A stretch of 64,000 nucleotides of DNA. Origin: Bradyrhizobium mercantei (GTDB lineage: Bacteria; Pseudomonadota; Alphaproteobacteria; Rhizobiales; Xanthobacteraceae). Where the stretch lies: positions 36,009 to 100,008 of the forward strand of contig NZ_MKFI01000013.1 in the NCBI RefSeq assembly GCF_001982635.1. Direction: 5' to 3'. The stretch's first letter is position 1. Each line of letters starts with the position of its first letter. This document shows positions 1-8,375 of this stretch, piece by piece. The notes under the pieces are model-generated. The model did no database searches and had not been told where the DNA came from. It worked only from the letters and a program-made list of their open reading frames with translations. A program made the translations under genes and the position numbers.

Positions 1-2
1 GC

Positions 3-512
3 TTCTTCGAAGACATCGGCGGCTTCGATCACCTCGCGATCACGGCAGGCGATCAGGGCCTGCCTGCGTTCGGCGCGGCGCGTGATCTCGATCTCGCTGC
101 TGCACGCGAGGCTCTCACTCTGCGCTTCTGGGGTTCGCTCGCGGCGGTCAAGCACGGCAGCCGCGTGATCGCTGCGAACGGATCGATCACGCTGACCGGT
201 GGCCTGCTGGCGCATCGCCCGCAAAAAGGCATGCCGTTCGTGACCGCGGCGGCGGGCGCTATGGAGAGCCTCGCCCGCGGCCTTGCCGTCGATCTTGCGC
301 CGGTCCGCGTCAATGCCGTGTGCCCCGGGCTCATTCTCACCGAGCGCGTCGGGCAGATGCCGGAGGAGAGGGTGCACCGTTATGTGGCAGGCTTGCCGCT
401 GCCGCGCGCCGCATCGCCGGACGAGGCCGCCACCGCCTACGTCTATCTGATGCTGAACAGCTACATCACCGGGCAGACCCTCGCGGTGGATGGCGGTGGT
501 CTGTTGGTGTGA
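3..512 (+). CDS. SDR-family oxidoreductase, 3' part (5' end outside window)
   Basis: The C-terminal part of a short-chain dehydrogenase/reductase, open from base 3 to the TGA at 510-512. Visible SDR landmarks are LAITAG (the NNAG-like strand-4 motif), the strand SITLTGG at the usual catalytic Ser position, RVNAVCPG, and the C-terminal GQTLAVDGG. The standard YxxxK pair is not seen: aligning on the helix AMESLARGLAVDLAP places Val and Ala where Tyr and Lys should be, so this may be an atypical or non-catalytic SDR. Substrate unknown. An internal GTG at 165 is not the start, because homology-like sequence continues upstream. Confidence 0.8.
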   Translation, partial: FFEDIGGFDHLAITAGDQGLPAFGAARDLDLAAAREALTLRFWGSLAAVKHGSRVIAANGSITLTGGLLAHRPQKGMPFVTAAAGAMESLARGLAVDLAPVRVNAVCPGLILTERVGQMPEERVHRYVAGLPLPRAASPDEAATAYVYLMLNSYITGQTLAVDGGGLLV

Positions 513-530
513 GCAACGCGCTTGGAGATC

Positions 531-614
531 GTAGGGCGGATTAGCGCAAGCGTAATCCGCCGAGGTTCCGCAATGAAGATGGTGGGTTACGCCTTCGGCT
601 AACCCACCCTACGC
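531..614. repeat. dispersed inverted repeat (GTAGGGCGGATTAG type)
   Basis: An imperfect inverted repeat: it opens with GTAGGGCGGATTAGCG and closes with CTAACCCACCCTACGC. A related element lies at 17560-17645. It fills the gap between two convergent genes and could form a long stem in RNA. Elements of this kind are common intergenic repeats in Bradyrhizobium-type genomes (recalled, not searched). Confidence 0.7.
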
Positions 615-621
615 AGCTAGC

Positions 622-1947
622 CTAGAGCGGGAAGCACCGCATATAAGCCGCGAACAGCTTCTCGTCGTTAAAGCTCACGAGCTTTGATTCGATCGCGTCG
701 GCAAGGTCGAGGTCGCGATTCTGCACGCGCAGCCATGCCTGCGCATCGGCGGTGATGGTCAGGGTCGCCTCTCCGACATGACGCCCAGGCACCACCTGAA
801 GGTCCTTGCCCTTGATCGCGACCGTCATGTCGAGCGCGCTCGCGCCGGTGAAGCGCAGATGCGTGACGAAATCCAGGCCTCGCGCCCGGCCGCGCTGGAA
901 TCCGAGCGAGAGCGAGAAGATGTAGGCTTGGAGGCTGCCGGTATGGCGGCCGGACGTCACACGCTGCGCCTTCTTGTGCGGAAAGCGCCGCGTCACGGTG
1001 TCCTCGGCGTCGGTGTCGGGGATCACGTAGACGAACTCGTCCTTGTCGATCAGCGGCTGCACCACGTCTGCGAAATGCGCGTCGCGATCGTGCAGGAAGG
1101 GCCCGATCACGTCTTCGCCGGCCGGGCAGGCCGAGATGCAATAGGCCGCCTTGTAGCCCGGCTTGAACGACAGCGATTGCCAGATGTTCAGCGTCTCGGT
1201 GCGGGGAACACGGGCGCGATAGTCTTTTGCGTCCTTCGAATCCGCGACCTTCTCCACCCACTGGGTGAAGTTGCCGAGGAAGTCGTGATAATTGTGGGTG
1301 TGGCAGGACAGGAAATCGAAGCCGCCGTCCGGCTTGATGGCGCCGACCGGGCAGGCGGCGACGCACAGCTTGCATTCCAGGCAGGGGTTGTAGTCGATCG
1401 GCCCGTCATGGGCGTCGACCTCGCATCCGAGCAGCACGGTGCCGAGCAGGACGAAGCTGCCGAACTTCGGGTGGATGACGCTACGGTGGATGCCCATCCG
1501 CCCGAGCCCGGCTTCCACCGCAATCGGCTTGTGCTGGACCATCATGATCCTGGGCAGGTCCATCTCCATCGGGAAGGCGGCGACTGAATTGCAGGCCGGG
1601 ATGCCGCGCGCATCGAGCGCGCGCACGATCGCGCGTGCGGTTTCGTTGACGTGGTCGTAGGTGCCGTGGAATTCCTCGTTGGCGACCGAGCGCGACGGCG
1701 AGCGCACCGGCTCGCGGTTCATGTGGCAGGCGATCGCGAGCAGGGAGCGCGTCCGGCCGTAGACCTTGCGGATGAAGTCGCGCTGCGGCGCGATGGCGGC
1801 GCGCTCGAACTCGATGATGCCGACGTCGTCGGCGCCGCACTCCCGCGCGATCTGCTTGATGACGTCAGATGAAACCGGGGCGTCGTGGACCGGCCGGCTG
1901 CTGCGCGCACGCACGGCCCTGACCGTGGGGTGATCGTCCAGGCTCAT
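622..1947 (-). CDS. 4Fe-4S oxidoreductase fused to a C-terminal SCP2-like domain
   Basis: A 441-aa soluble protein, no signal peptide or membrane span. The N-terminal two thirds resemble the iron-sulfur proteins related to QueG and reductive dehalogenases: a ferredoxin motif CLECKLCVAACP near residue 190, then SCHTHNYHDF and YCISACPAGED, whose cysteines could bind a second cluster. The last ~110 residues (from about GLDFVTHLRFTG, through ADAQAWLRVQNRDLDLADA) match the SCP2 sterol-carrier fold, which suggests a bound lipid or CoA-type ligand. I chose the ATG at 1947 because GGAG lies 9 bases upstream; an in-frame ATG at 1962 has no Shine-Dalgarno and abuts the operator. The reaction is unknown. 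Confidence 0.75.
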   Translation of the reverse strand: MSLDDHPTVRAVRARSSRPVHDAPVSSDVIKQIARECGADDVGIIEFERAAIAPQRDFIRKVYGRTRSLLAIACHMNREPVRSPSRSVANEEFHGTYDHVNETARAIVRALDARGIPACNSVAAFPMEMDLPRIMMVQHKPIAVEAGLGRMGIHRSVIHPKFGSFVLLGTVLLGCEVDAHDGPIDYNPCLECKLCVAACPVGAIKPDGGFDFLSCHTHNYHDFLGNFTQWVEKVADSKDAKDYRARVPRTETLNIWQSLSFKPGYKAAYCISACPAGEDVIGPFLHDRDAHFADVVQPLIDKDEFVYVIPDTDAEDTVTRRFPHKKAQRVTSGRHTGSLQAYIFSLSLGFQRGRARGLDFVTHLRFTGASALDMTVAIKGKDLQVVPGRHVGEATLTITADAQAWLRVQNRDLDLADAIESKLVSFNDEKLFAAYMRCFPL

Positions 1948-1965
1948 GGTCCTGCTCTCCATGAA

Positions 1966-1979
1966 ATGACGATCGTCAT
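1966..1979. promoter_or_regulatory. candidate operator 1, perfect 14-bp palindrome
   Basis: ATGACGATCGTCAT is a perfect palindrome 19 bases upstream of the chosen start of the Fe-S/SCP2 gene. Its size and its TGAC/GTCA arms are typical of TetR- or MarR-family operators (family knowledge). A second, one-mismatch copy lies exactly 50 bp away. No cognate regulator is encoded next to it in this window. Confidence 0.5.
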
Positions 1980-2015
1980 ATTATGGAGCGGCGAGACGCG
2001 AGGCAAGTGAATTAT

Positions 2016-2029
2016 ATGTCAATTGTCAT
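2016..2029. promoter_or_regulatory. candidate operator 2, near-palindrome
   Basis: ATGTCAATTGTCAT is the imperfect sister of the palindrome at 1966-1979, with centre-to-centre spacing of 50 bp. The shared half-site GTCAT and the spacing suggest that one dimeric repressor binds both sites upstream of the Fe-S/SCP2 gene. Confidence 0.45.
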
Positions 2030-2063
2030 GTAATGGAACCGACGCGCGCGGGCCGCGCCTCTC

Positions 2064-2131
2064 CGTCATTGCGAGCGAAGCGAAGCAATCCCCTCTCCGC
2101 ATGTGCAGACCGATGGATTGCTTCGTCGCTT
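2064..2131. repeat. dispersed repeat (CGTCATTGCGAGCGAAGCG type)
   Basis: It begins CGTCATTGCGAGCGAAGCGA and is followed by GATGGATTGCTTCGTCGCT, an inverted arrangement. This is a well-known intergenic repeat type in Bradyrhizobium and Rhodopseudomonas (recalled). It sits in the 5' region of the next gene and creates a spurious N-terminal extension (SLRAKRSNP...) if translated. Confidence 0.75.
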
Positions 2132-2377
2132 CAGCGCAAGATTGCTTTGCAATTTTGTCGCGAGCTCTTCGCTAACGACGGCGGAAGCATCGCCGGAAGA
2201 GATGTAGGTTGGGTGTCAATCCAGCATGTTCGCCTTGAGGCATTCTTGGCGCTTCTTCGGCTTTTCCAGTATTCGCAATGCTATGCTGCCGCCGCAGGCT
2301 TGGCCAGTTATCGGAAAGTCGCCTTCTCAAGCCTGGCCTCCTCCTCTATCTTGCCGGGCAGTCGAACGGAGGACGTC

Positions 2378-3403
2378 ATGAACAAATGGCTTGGCAGGCT
2401 TGCCGGAACGCTGCTGGCGCTGACCCTGTCCACGGGTTTTGCCGCGGCGCAAAGCAAGATCACCATCGCGGTCGGGGGCGGCGCCTGCCTGTGCTATCTG
2501 CCCACCGTGCTGGCCAAGCAGCTCGGCGAATATGACAAGGCCGGGCTTGCGGTCGAGCTGGTCGACCTCAAGGGTGGCTCGGATGCGCTGAAGGCCGTGC
2601 TCGGCGGCAGCGCCGACGTCGTCTCCGGCTATTTCGACCATTGCGTCAATATCGCCGCCAAGAAGCAGGAGATGCAGGCCTTCGTGGTCTATGACCGCTA
2701 TCCCGGCCTGGTGCTGGTGGTGTCGCCGAAGCACACCGGCGAGATCAACTCGATCAAGGATCTTGCCGGCAAGAAGGTCGGCGTCAGCGCGCCGGGCTCC
2801 TCGACCGATTTCTTCCTGAAATATCTCCTGAAGAAGAACGGCCTCGATCCGGCCGGCACCGCCGTGATCGGCGTCGGCCTCGGCGCCACCGCGGTGGCGG
2901 CGATGGAGCAGGGCCAGATCGATGCAGCCGTGATGCTCGATCCGTCCGTCACCGTGCTGCAAGGCAGCCACAAGGACCTCAAGATCCTCAGCGATACCCG
3001 CACCCAGCACGACACGCTCGCGGTGTTCGGCGGCGAGTATCCGGGCGGCGCGCTCTATTCGACCACGGCCTGGGTCAATGGCCACGAGAAGGAGGTGCAG
3101 GCGCTGACCAATGCGATCATGGCGACGCTTGCCTGGATCCATTCGCATTCCGCCGAGGACATCATGGCCAAGATGCCGGAAGACCTCGTCGGCAAGAACA
3201 AGGAGCAGTATCTGGCCGCGCTGAAGAACACGATCCCGATGTACTCGGAAACCGGCAAGATGGATCCCAAGGGCGCCGAAGCCGTGCTTGCCGTGTTCAG
3301 CGAAGGCTCGCCTGATGTCGCGAAGGCCGGCATCGACGTCACCAAGACCTACACCAACAAGTTCGTCGATCAGGTCAAGAAGACGACCGGGAACGCGAAG
3401 TAA
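2378..3403 (+). CDS. NMT1/SsuA-type ABC transporter substrate-binding protein
   Basis: A 341-aa periplasmic binding protein with a cleavable signal peptide (MNKWLGRLAGTLLALTLSTG, cut near FAAAQ). The mature part starts KITIAVGGGACLCYLP and continues with the nitrate/sulfonate/taurine/thiamine-precursor fold, including GGSADVVSGYFDH and KVGVSAPGSSTDFF. The start at 2378 follows GGAGGA at a good distance; the longer open frame from 2033 reads through a dispersed repeat. No permease or ATPase of the same family lies beside it, so it is an orphan here, and its ligand cannot be read from the sequence. The Cys-rich ACLCYLP at the ligand mouth is notable. Confidence 0.85.
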   Translation: MNKWLGRLAGTLLALTLSTGFAAAQSKITIAVGGGACLCYLPTVLAKQLGEYDKAGLAVELVDLKGGSDALKAVLGGSADVVSGYFDHCVNIAAKKQEMQAFVVYDRYPGLVLVVSPKHTGEINSIKDLAGKKVGVSAPGSSTDFFLKYLLKKNGLDPAGTAVIGVGLGATAVAAMEQGQIDAAVMLDPSVTVLQGSHKDLKILSDTRTQHDTLAVFGGEYPGGALYSTTAWVNGHEKEVQALTNAIMATLAWIHSHSAEDIMAKMPEDLVGKNKEQYLAALKNTIPMYSETGKMDPKGAEAVLAVFSEGSPDVAKAGIDVTKTYTNKFVDQVKKTTGNAK

Positions 3404-3404
3404 G

Positions 3405-3449
3405 GCATGATCCGCAAAAGTGTGACGCGGTTTTGCGAAGAGATCATGC
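3405..3449. repeat. 45-bp palindromic repeat, copy 1
   Basis: A 45-base element starting GCATGATCC and ending GATCATGC, with inner arms around GCAAAA and TTTTGC. It lies 2 bp after the stop codon of the binding-protein gene. The same-length element at 39217-39261 lies 2 bp after the dctP stop, also a secretion-signal-bearing transporter gene. It can form a stem-loop in the mRNA. Confidence 0.7.
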
Positions 3450-3453
3450 CCAA

Positions 3454-4164
3454 ATGAAGGACATGGAGTCTCCACTCATTTGCCGCGTCACTGCGCTCGA
3501 CCTCGCATTGGCGCGGCGTCCCTGGCCGTTCGCCGACCAGCGGCGCGCCGAGATCGACGCGCATTTCGCCGAGCAGCAGCGGCTGAACCCGAACCTGTGG
3601 AACGGCCGCGTCCTGCTCGGGCGCGATCCGGTGTTTGCCGGCGATCGGCTCAGCGCCAGCTATTTCGAGACCGATTTCGCAAGCTTCCTGGCCTGGCGCG
3701 ACTGGGGCTTTCCGGACCGGGAGGTGTTCAACGGCTTCGGCATGGGCGCGCTGCTCGCAAGCGACGGCGCCTTCGTGTGCGGGGTGATGGGCGAGCAGAC
3801 GGCCAACGCCGGACGCATCTACTTTCCCTCCGGCACGCCCGATCTTGACGACATCAGGGGCGAGACGGTGGATATCGCCGGCAGCGTGATGCGCGAGCTC
3901 GAGGAGGAGACCGGCCTTACGGCAGCGGATTGCCATGGCGATGCCGACTGGCATTGCATCTACACCGGCGTCGCGCTGGCGATGATGCAGATCCTGCGTG
4001 TCGATATGCCCGGTGATGCGCTGCGCGCGAAGATCGAGGCCAACCTCGCGCGCCAGCAGAACCCCGAACTTGCCGGCATCCATCTGGTGCGCAGCCGCGC
4101 CGATCTCACCCCCGCCATGCCGCGCTTCGTCACCGCGTTCATCGAAACGCAGCTGCCGGCCTAG
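3454..4164 (+). CDS. Nudix-hydrolase-like protein
   Basis: A 236-aa cytosolic protein. Residues around 125-160 contain SGTPD, then a Nudix-like stretch ending RELEEETGL, which fits the REUxEExGU core that binds the metal and diphosphate. The more upstream glutamate of the canonical box (Gx5Ex7RE) is replaced by Val. The N-terminal ~110 residues are unassigned. Family members cleave nucleoside diphosphates linked to another group; the substrate here is unknown. The ATG at 3454 is chosen over a TTG at 3433 that lies inside the palindromic repeat; the ATG at 3463 is also possible. Confidence 0.65.
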   Translation: MKDMESPLICRVTALDLALARRPWPFADQRRAEIDAHFAEQQRLNPNLWNGRVLLGRDPVFAGDRLSASYFETDFASFLAWRDWGFPDREVFNGFGMGALLASDGAFVCGVMGEQTANAGRIYFPSGTPDLDDIRGETVDIAGSVMRELEEETGLTAADCHGDADWHCIYTGVALAMMQILRVDMPGDALRAKIEANLARQQNPELAGIHLVRSRADLTPAMPRFVTAFIETQLPA

Positions 4165-4269
4165 GGCGTGTACGTGCCGTTGTTCTGTCCTGACGGAGCT
4201 TAGCCGCCTGACGTTTCCAATCGACCGGTTTTGCGGTAGCCTGCCGCCAGTCCTGAACGTGGAGCCGCC

Positions 4270-4962
4270 ATGCTCACGCTCTATTCCTATCCGCCGTTGT
4301 TCGGCGTCGCCGACAACAATGGTTATGGCCTGAAGGTCTTCGCGTTCCTGAAGCTCGCCGGCGTGCCGTTCCGGCACGAGCACATTTTTGATGCGTCGAA
4401 GGCGCCGCGCCAGCAATTGCCCTATATCGTCGATGGCGACGATACTGTCGGCGACAGCGAGACCATCCTCGGCTATGTCACCGGAAAATATGGCGTGACG
4501 CTGGATGCCGCGCTGACGCCGGCGCAGCGCACGACCAATCTCCTGGTCACGCGGACGCTCGACGATCTCTACTGGGTGATGTCCTATTCGCGCTGGCAGG
4601 ACGAGCGCTACTGGACCCAGTTCCGCGATGCGCTCAAGCGCGAGCATCCGGGCCTCACCGACGACGGCTTGATGAAGGCCAAGGAGTTCAACGCCCGGCG
4701 CTATTATTACCAGGGCATCGGCCGCTTCGAGCCGGACGCCGCGATGGCCCGCGGGCTCGCCGATCTCACGGCATTGGCGAGCTTGATCCCGGCGCACGGC
4801 TATGTGCACGGCGACAGGCCGACGGCCATCGACGCCGGCATTTATGGCTTCGTGGCCAACATCTACTTCTACGACATCGAGACGCCGTTGAAGACATTCG
4901 TGGTCTCGCACGACGCTTTGGTCCGGCATTGCCGTGCCATCCACGTGGCCGTCAGCATGTGA
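4270..4962 (+). CDS. glutathione S-transferase-like protein
   Basis: A 230-aa soluble protein. It opens with a thioredoxin-fold strand, MLTLYSYPPLFGVADNN, followed by LKLAGVPFRHEH and LPYIVDGDDTVGDSETILGYV, in which the cis-Pro (LPYI) and the DSETI glutathione-binding turn of GST N-domains are recognisable. The rest is a helical C-domain. The architecture resembles the metaxin/FAX-like GST subgroup. The substrate is not predictable. It stands alone between the Nudix-like gene and the ABC binding protein. Confidence 0.7.
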   Translation: MLTLYSYPPLFGVADNNGYGLKVFAFLKLAGVPFRHEHIFDASKAPRQQLPYIVDGDDTVGDSETILGYVTGKYGVTLDAALTPAQRTTNLLVTRTLDDLYWVMSYSRWQDERYWTQFRDALKREHPGLTDDGLMKAKEFNARRYYYQGIGRFEPDAAMARGLADLTALASLIPAHGYVHGDRPTAIDAGIYGFVANIYFYDIETPLKTFVVSHDALVRHCRAIHVAVSM

Positions 4963-5157
4963 GCTTTTGAGGGCGAGGCGGATCCGGAATTATCAGGGCT
5001 CGTCCTGATGCCGCGCGTCGGCACCGTTCCGCCGAAACTTTGCGCAAGCCTGCGCCGTGGCGACGCAGCCATCGCGCTTGACATCATCGGTCGCTCCCCC
5101 TGTGATAGGGCGGCACGAAAACAAAAAATGCAGTGCACAATCTCTGGGGAGGGATTC

Positions 5158-6468
5158 ATGCCGGTCAGGAGGGTCGCCCGCTGGCTCGCGGGTCTGTCTG
5201 TCGCGCTCGCCGCATTGGGGGTGGCTGCGCCAACGCAGGCGCAGGACAAGAAGATCAAGATCGGTGTGATCTTCGATCTGACCGGCCCCTTGGCCGGCGG
5301 CGGCTCCGAGCTGCAATATACCGGCGTCAAGATCATGCTCGACCATTACGCCAAGACCGGCGTCGAGGGGTACAAGGTCGAGGCGGTCTATGCCGACGCC
5401 CAGAGCAAGCCCGACATCGCCATCAACGAGGCCGTCCGCCTGCTCGAGCAGGAGAAGGTCGACATGGTGATGGGCTTCTTCTCCTCGGCACAATGCGTGC
5501 CGGTGGCGGCCCGGGTCGACCAGATGAAGAAATTCATGTGGATCACGACCTGCATCTCGTCGGGTGTGTTCGACGGCAAGAACTACAAATACGTGTTCCG
5601 CCCGCAGGCCGCCGGCAACCAGTACGGCATGATGACGACCGACTTCATCGCGCAATATTCGCTGTCCAAGTTCGGTAAGGAGCCGAAGGACCTGCGCGTT
5701 GCGATCATCCATGAGGACGGCGCCTATGGCGTCGACGTCTCCAAGGGCAACGAGGCCGGCGCGAAGAAGGCCGGCTTCAACATCGTGCTCAAGGAGGGCT
5801 ATTCGGCGACCGCGCCGGATTTGTCGGCGCTGGTCACCAAGCTGAAGCGCGCCAAGCCCGACGTGATCTTCCACACCGGCTACAATCCGGACATCACCCT
5901 GCTGTTCCGGCAGGCGCGTGAGCAGGGGCTCAAGTTCGGCGCCATCGTCGGCCACGGCGCGGGCTATGGCGTCTATGAGAAGCTGAAGGAAGGCCTCGGC
6001 GCCGATGCCAACTATCTCTTCAACACCGATCCGATCTCGATCTGGCTTGCCAACCAGAAAGGCATGGACCCGAAGCTGCCGCCGGTCATCAAGATGGTCG
6101 GCGAGGAGTTCGACAAGCTCAAGCCCGGCGTGCCGATCCGCTCCGCCCATGTCGGCATCGGCGCGGCCAACGCCTATGTCTTCCTCGACGACGTGCTGCC
6201 GCGTGCGATCAAGAAGTATGGCGGCGTCGATCCGGATGCGCTGCGCAAGGCCGCGCTCGATACCGACATTCCCGAAGGCGGCACCATGCTCGGCTACGGC
6301 GTGAAGTTCTACGGCGAGGGAGAGCAGTACGCCGGGCAGAACGCGCGCTCGTTCCCGGTGGTGCTGCAATATATCGACGACAAATCCTATGTGGTGTGGC
6401 CGAAGAGCCAGATGCAGCGCGAGACCGTGCTGCCGCTGCCGGCCGGCACGACGTACAGCTACAAATAG
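5158..6468 (+). CDS. branched-chain amino acid-type ABC transporter substrate-binding protein
   Basis: A 436-aa periplasmic protein with a signal peptide (MPVRRVARWLAGLSVALAAL, cleavage near PTQAQ). The mature part begins KIKIGVIFDLTGPLAGGGSE, the typical opening of LivJ/LivK-type type I binding proteins, followed by KVEAVYADAQSKPDIAINEA. The start at 5158 has GGGGAGGG upstream; the frame stays open to 5008 but without signal-like sequence. The neighbours downstream are the ATPases and permeases of the same uptake system. Such systems in alphaproteobacteria import amino acids, amides or aromatic acids; the ligand is not determined here. Confidence 0.9.
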   Translation: MPVRRVARWLAGLSVALAALGVAAPTQAQDKKIKIGVIFDLTGPLAGGGSELQYTGVKIMLDHYAKTGVEGYKVEAVYADAQSKPDIAINEAVRLLEQEKVDMVMGFFSSAQCVPVAARVDQMKKFMWITTCISSGVFDGKNYKYVFRPQAAGNQYGMMTTDFIAQYSLSKFGKEPKDLRVAIIHEDGAYGVDVSKGNEAGAKKAGFNIVLKEGYSATAPDLSALVTKLKRAKPDVIFHTGYNPDITLLFRQAREQGLKFGAIVGHGAGYGVYEKLKEGLGADANYLFNTDPISIWLANQKGMDPKLPPVIKMVGEEFDKLKPGVPIRSAHVGIGAANAYVFLDDVLPRAIKKYGGVDPDALRKAALDTDIPEGGTMLGYGVKFYGEGEQYAGQNARSFPVVLQYIDDKSYVVWPKSQMQRETVLPLPAGTTYSYK

Positions 6469-6574
6469 CCAGAGCAAGATGAGATCAGGTCGAACAGCAG
6501 CCGCGAAAGAACTGCGCGCCCTCTCCGGCTTGCGGGCAGCGCTATCTGATATGCGCGCGATCCCTCCACAAACT

Positions 6575-6661
6575 CGTCATGCCCGGCCTTGTGCCGGGCA
6601 TCCACGTCTTGGTTTCCGCGTGAGAAAGACGTGGATGGCCGGGACAAGCCCGGCCATGACG
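6575..6661. repeat. dispersed inverted repeat (CGTCATGCCCGGCCTTG type)
   Basis: It opens CGTCATGCCCGGCCTTGTGC and closes with GACAAGCCCGGCCATGACG, with AAGACGTGGAT inside. The arms can form a long hairpin between the binding-protein gene and livG, where it could attenuate or stabilise the transcript. This is a familiar intergenic repeat class in Bradyrhizobium (recalled). Confidence 0.75.
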
Positions 6662-6704
6662 CATTTGGAAATGGCCGCGATCTAACGCAGCGAAAGGGAC
6701 CGCC

Positions 6705-7478
6705 GTGCTCGCCGTGGAAGGCCTGGTCAAGCGGTTTGGCGGCTTTCGCGCCGTCAACAACGTGTCGTTCCGCGTCGAGCAGGGCGAGATCCTCGGCCTG
6801 ATCGGCCCGAACGGCTCGGGCAAGAGCACGATCTTCAACATGCTGTCGGGGACGTTGCCGCCGACCGAGGGCTCGATCCTGTTCGACGGCCGCGAGATCG
6901 CGGGTCTCGCGCCGCACCGGATTATCGTCGGCGGCATCGGCCGCACGTTCCAGATCCCGCGACCGTTCCATCGCCTCAGCATTTTCGAGAACGTCGTGCT
7001 CGCCGGCTTCTACGGTCAGGGCCGCCACAGCCGCGCCAAGGCCGAGGAGGCGGCTGAGCGCGCGCTCGCGATGGTCGGGCTGCCGACCGATCGCCACAGC
7101 AGCGTCGAGGGTCTCGGCGCCGCCGGTTTGAAGAAGCTTGAGCTCGCCAAGGCGCTCGCCACCGGCCCGAAGCTTCTGCTCGCCGACGAAAGCCTCGGCG
7201 GCCTCGATGAGGCCGAGATGGACCAGGCCGCCGACATGCTGCGCCGGATCCGCGACGAGCTCGGCATCACCATCATCTGGGTCGAGCACATCATGGGCGT
7301 CCTGATGCGCGTGGTCGACCGCGTGATGGTGCTGGATCACGGCGAGAAGATCGCCGAGGGCTTGCCGGCCGATGTCGCCGGCGACACAAAAGTGATCGAG
7401 GTCTATCTCGGCACTGATGCGGACGCGAGCCTGGCGGCTGCGGCCGCGGCGCAAGCGCGCCGCCGGATCGGGGCATGA
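6705..7478 (+). CDS. livG: branched-chain-type ABC transporter ATP-binding protein LivG
   Basis: A 257-aa cytosolic ATPase. The Walker A motif is GPNGSGKST (near residue 36), the signature region is modified to GAAGLKKLELAKAL, and Walker B is LLLADESLGGLDE; the H-loop His lies in WVEHIMGV. A modified signature and the longer Walker A-to-signature insert are typical of LivG. The GTG start at 6705 is preceded by AAGGGA. The stop overlaps the livF start in ATGA, which indicates translational coupling. Confidence 0.9.
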   Translation: MLAVEGLVKRFGGFRAVNNVSFRVEQGEILGLIGPNGSGKSTIFNMLSGTLPPTEGSILFDGREIAGLAPHRIIVGGIGRTFQIPRPFHRLSIFENVVLAGFYGQGRHSRAKAEEAAERALAMVGLPTDRHSSVEGLGAAGLKKLELAKALATGPKLLLADESLGGLDEAEMDQAADMLRRIRDELGITIIWVEHIMGVLMRVVDRVMVLDHGEKIAEGLPADVAGDTKVIEVYLGTDADASLAAAAAAQARRRIGA

Positions 7479-8188
7479 ACGGCATGCTGGAATTGAAGTC
7501 GATCGATGCGGGCTATGGCAGTTTCCAGGCGCTGTTCGACGTCAGCCTCGACGTCAGGGCGGGTGAGGCGGTCGGCGTGATCGGCCCGAACGGCGCCGGC
7601 AAGACCACGTTGATGCGGGTGATCTCCGGATTGATCCGGCCGATCAGGGGCAGCATCGCGATGGAAGGCACCGACGTCGTCGCAACCCCGCCGCATCGCA
7701 TCGTCAGCCTCGGGATCGCGCATGTGCCGGAAAATCGCCGGCTGTTCCCGCGGCTCACGGTCGCGGATAATCTCAAGATGGGCGCCTTCATGCCGGGCGC
7801 CCGCGCGCATTACGCCGAGCGGCTGGAGTTCGTGTTCGAGCTGTTCCCCCGGCTGAAGGAGCGGTTGCAGCAGATGGCCGGCACGATGTCGGGCGGCGAG
7901 CAGCAGATGTGCGCGATCGGCCGCGCGCTGATGTCGAACCCGAAGCTGCTGCTGCTTGACGAGCCGTCGGCTGGCCTGGCGCCGGTCGTGGTGCAGCAGG
8001 TGTTCGAGCTGGTCAAGCGCATCCGCGCCTCGGGACTGACGGTCCTGATCGTCGAGCAGAACGTGCAGCAGGTGCTGCGCGTGGTCGACCGCGCCTATCT
8101 GCTGGAAGCCGGCTCGATCCGCGCCGCTGGCTCCGCGGCGGAGCTTGCCGCCAGCGACACCATCAAGCAGGCGTATCTGGGGGTGTAG
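7475..8188 (+). CDS. livF: branched-chain-type ABC transporter ATP-binding protein LivF
   Basis: A 237-aa ATPase with Walker A GPNGAGKTT, signature MSGGEQQMCAIGRALM and Walker B LLLLDEPSAGL, and the LivF hallmark HVPENRRLFPRLTV. It overlaps livG by 4 bp, so LivG and LivF are probably made in equal amounts as the ATPase heterodimer. A second in-frame ATG at 7484 could also serve as start. Confidence 0.9.
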   Translation: MNGMLELKSIDAGYGSFQALFDVSLDVRAGEAVGVIGPNGAGKTTLMRVISGLIRPIRGSIAMEGTDVVATPPHRIVSLGIAHVPENRRLFPRLTVADNLKMGAFMPGARAHYAERLEFVFELFPRLKERLQQMAGTMSGGEQQMCAIGRALMSNPKLLLLDEPSAGLAPVVVQQVFELVKRIRASGLTVLIVEQNVQQVLRVVDRAYLLEAGSIRAAGSAAELAASDTIKQAYLGV

Positions 8189-8229
8189 GGGATGAAGACG
8201 ATATCGGAACGTGTTGCGGCGTCGGCGGT

Positions 8230-8361
8230 TCACCTCTCCCCCTGTGGGAGAGGTCGGATCGCATCGTCAGATGCGATCCGGGTGAGGGGTTACGCTCTCA
8301 CGTGGGACCTGTTGCCCTCACCCGGCGCTGCGCGCCGACCTCTCCCCGACGGGGAGAGGTA
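8230..8361. repeat. GC-rich palindromic repeat cluster between livF and livH
   Basis: Several short inverted repeats in a row: CCTCTCCCCCTGTGGGAGAGG, GATCGCATC/GATGCGATC, and CCTCTCCCCGACGGGGAGAGG. It separates the ATPase pair from the permease pair of the same operon and ends just before the livH ribosome-binding site. No coding potential seen. Confidence 0.7.
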
Positions 8362-8375
8362 AGAGAGAGGTAGCC

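Noticed and set aside
2033..2377. N-terminal extension of the NMT1-type binding protein
   Set aside because: It translates a dispersed repeat (SLRAKRSNP); the signal peptide and ribosome-binding site are at 2378.
3370..4944. Long minus-strand frame opposite the Nudix-like and GST-like genes
   Set aside because: Shadow composition and two well-supported genes on the other strand.
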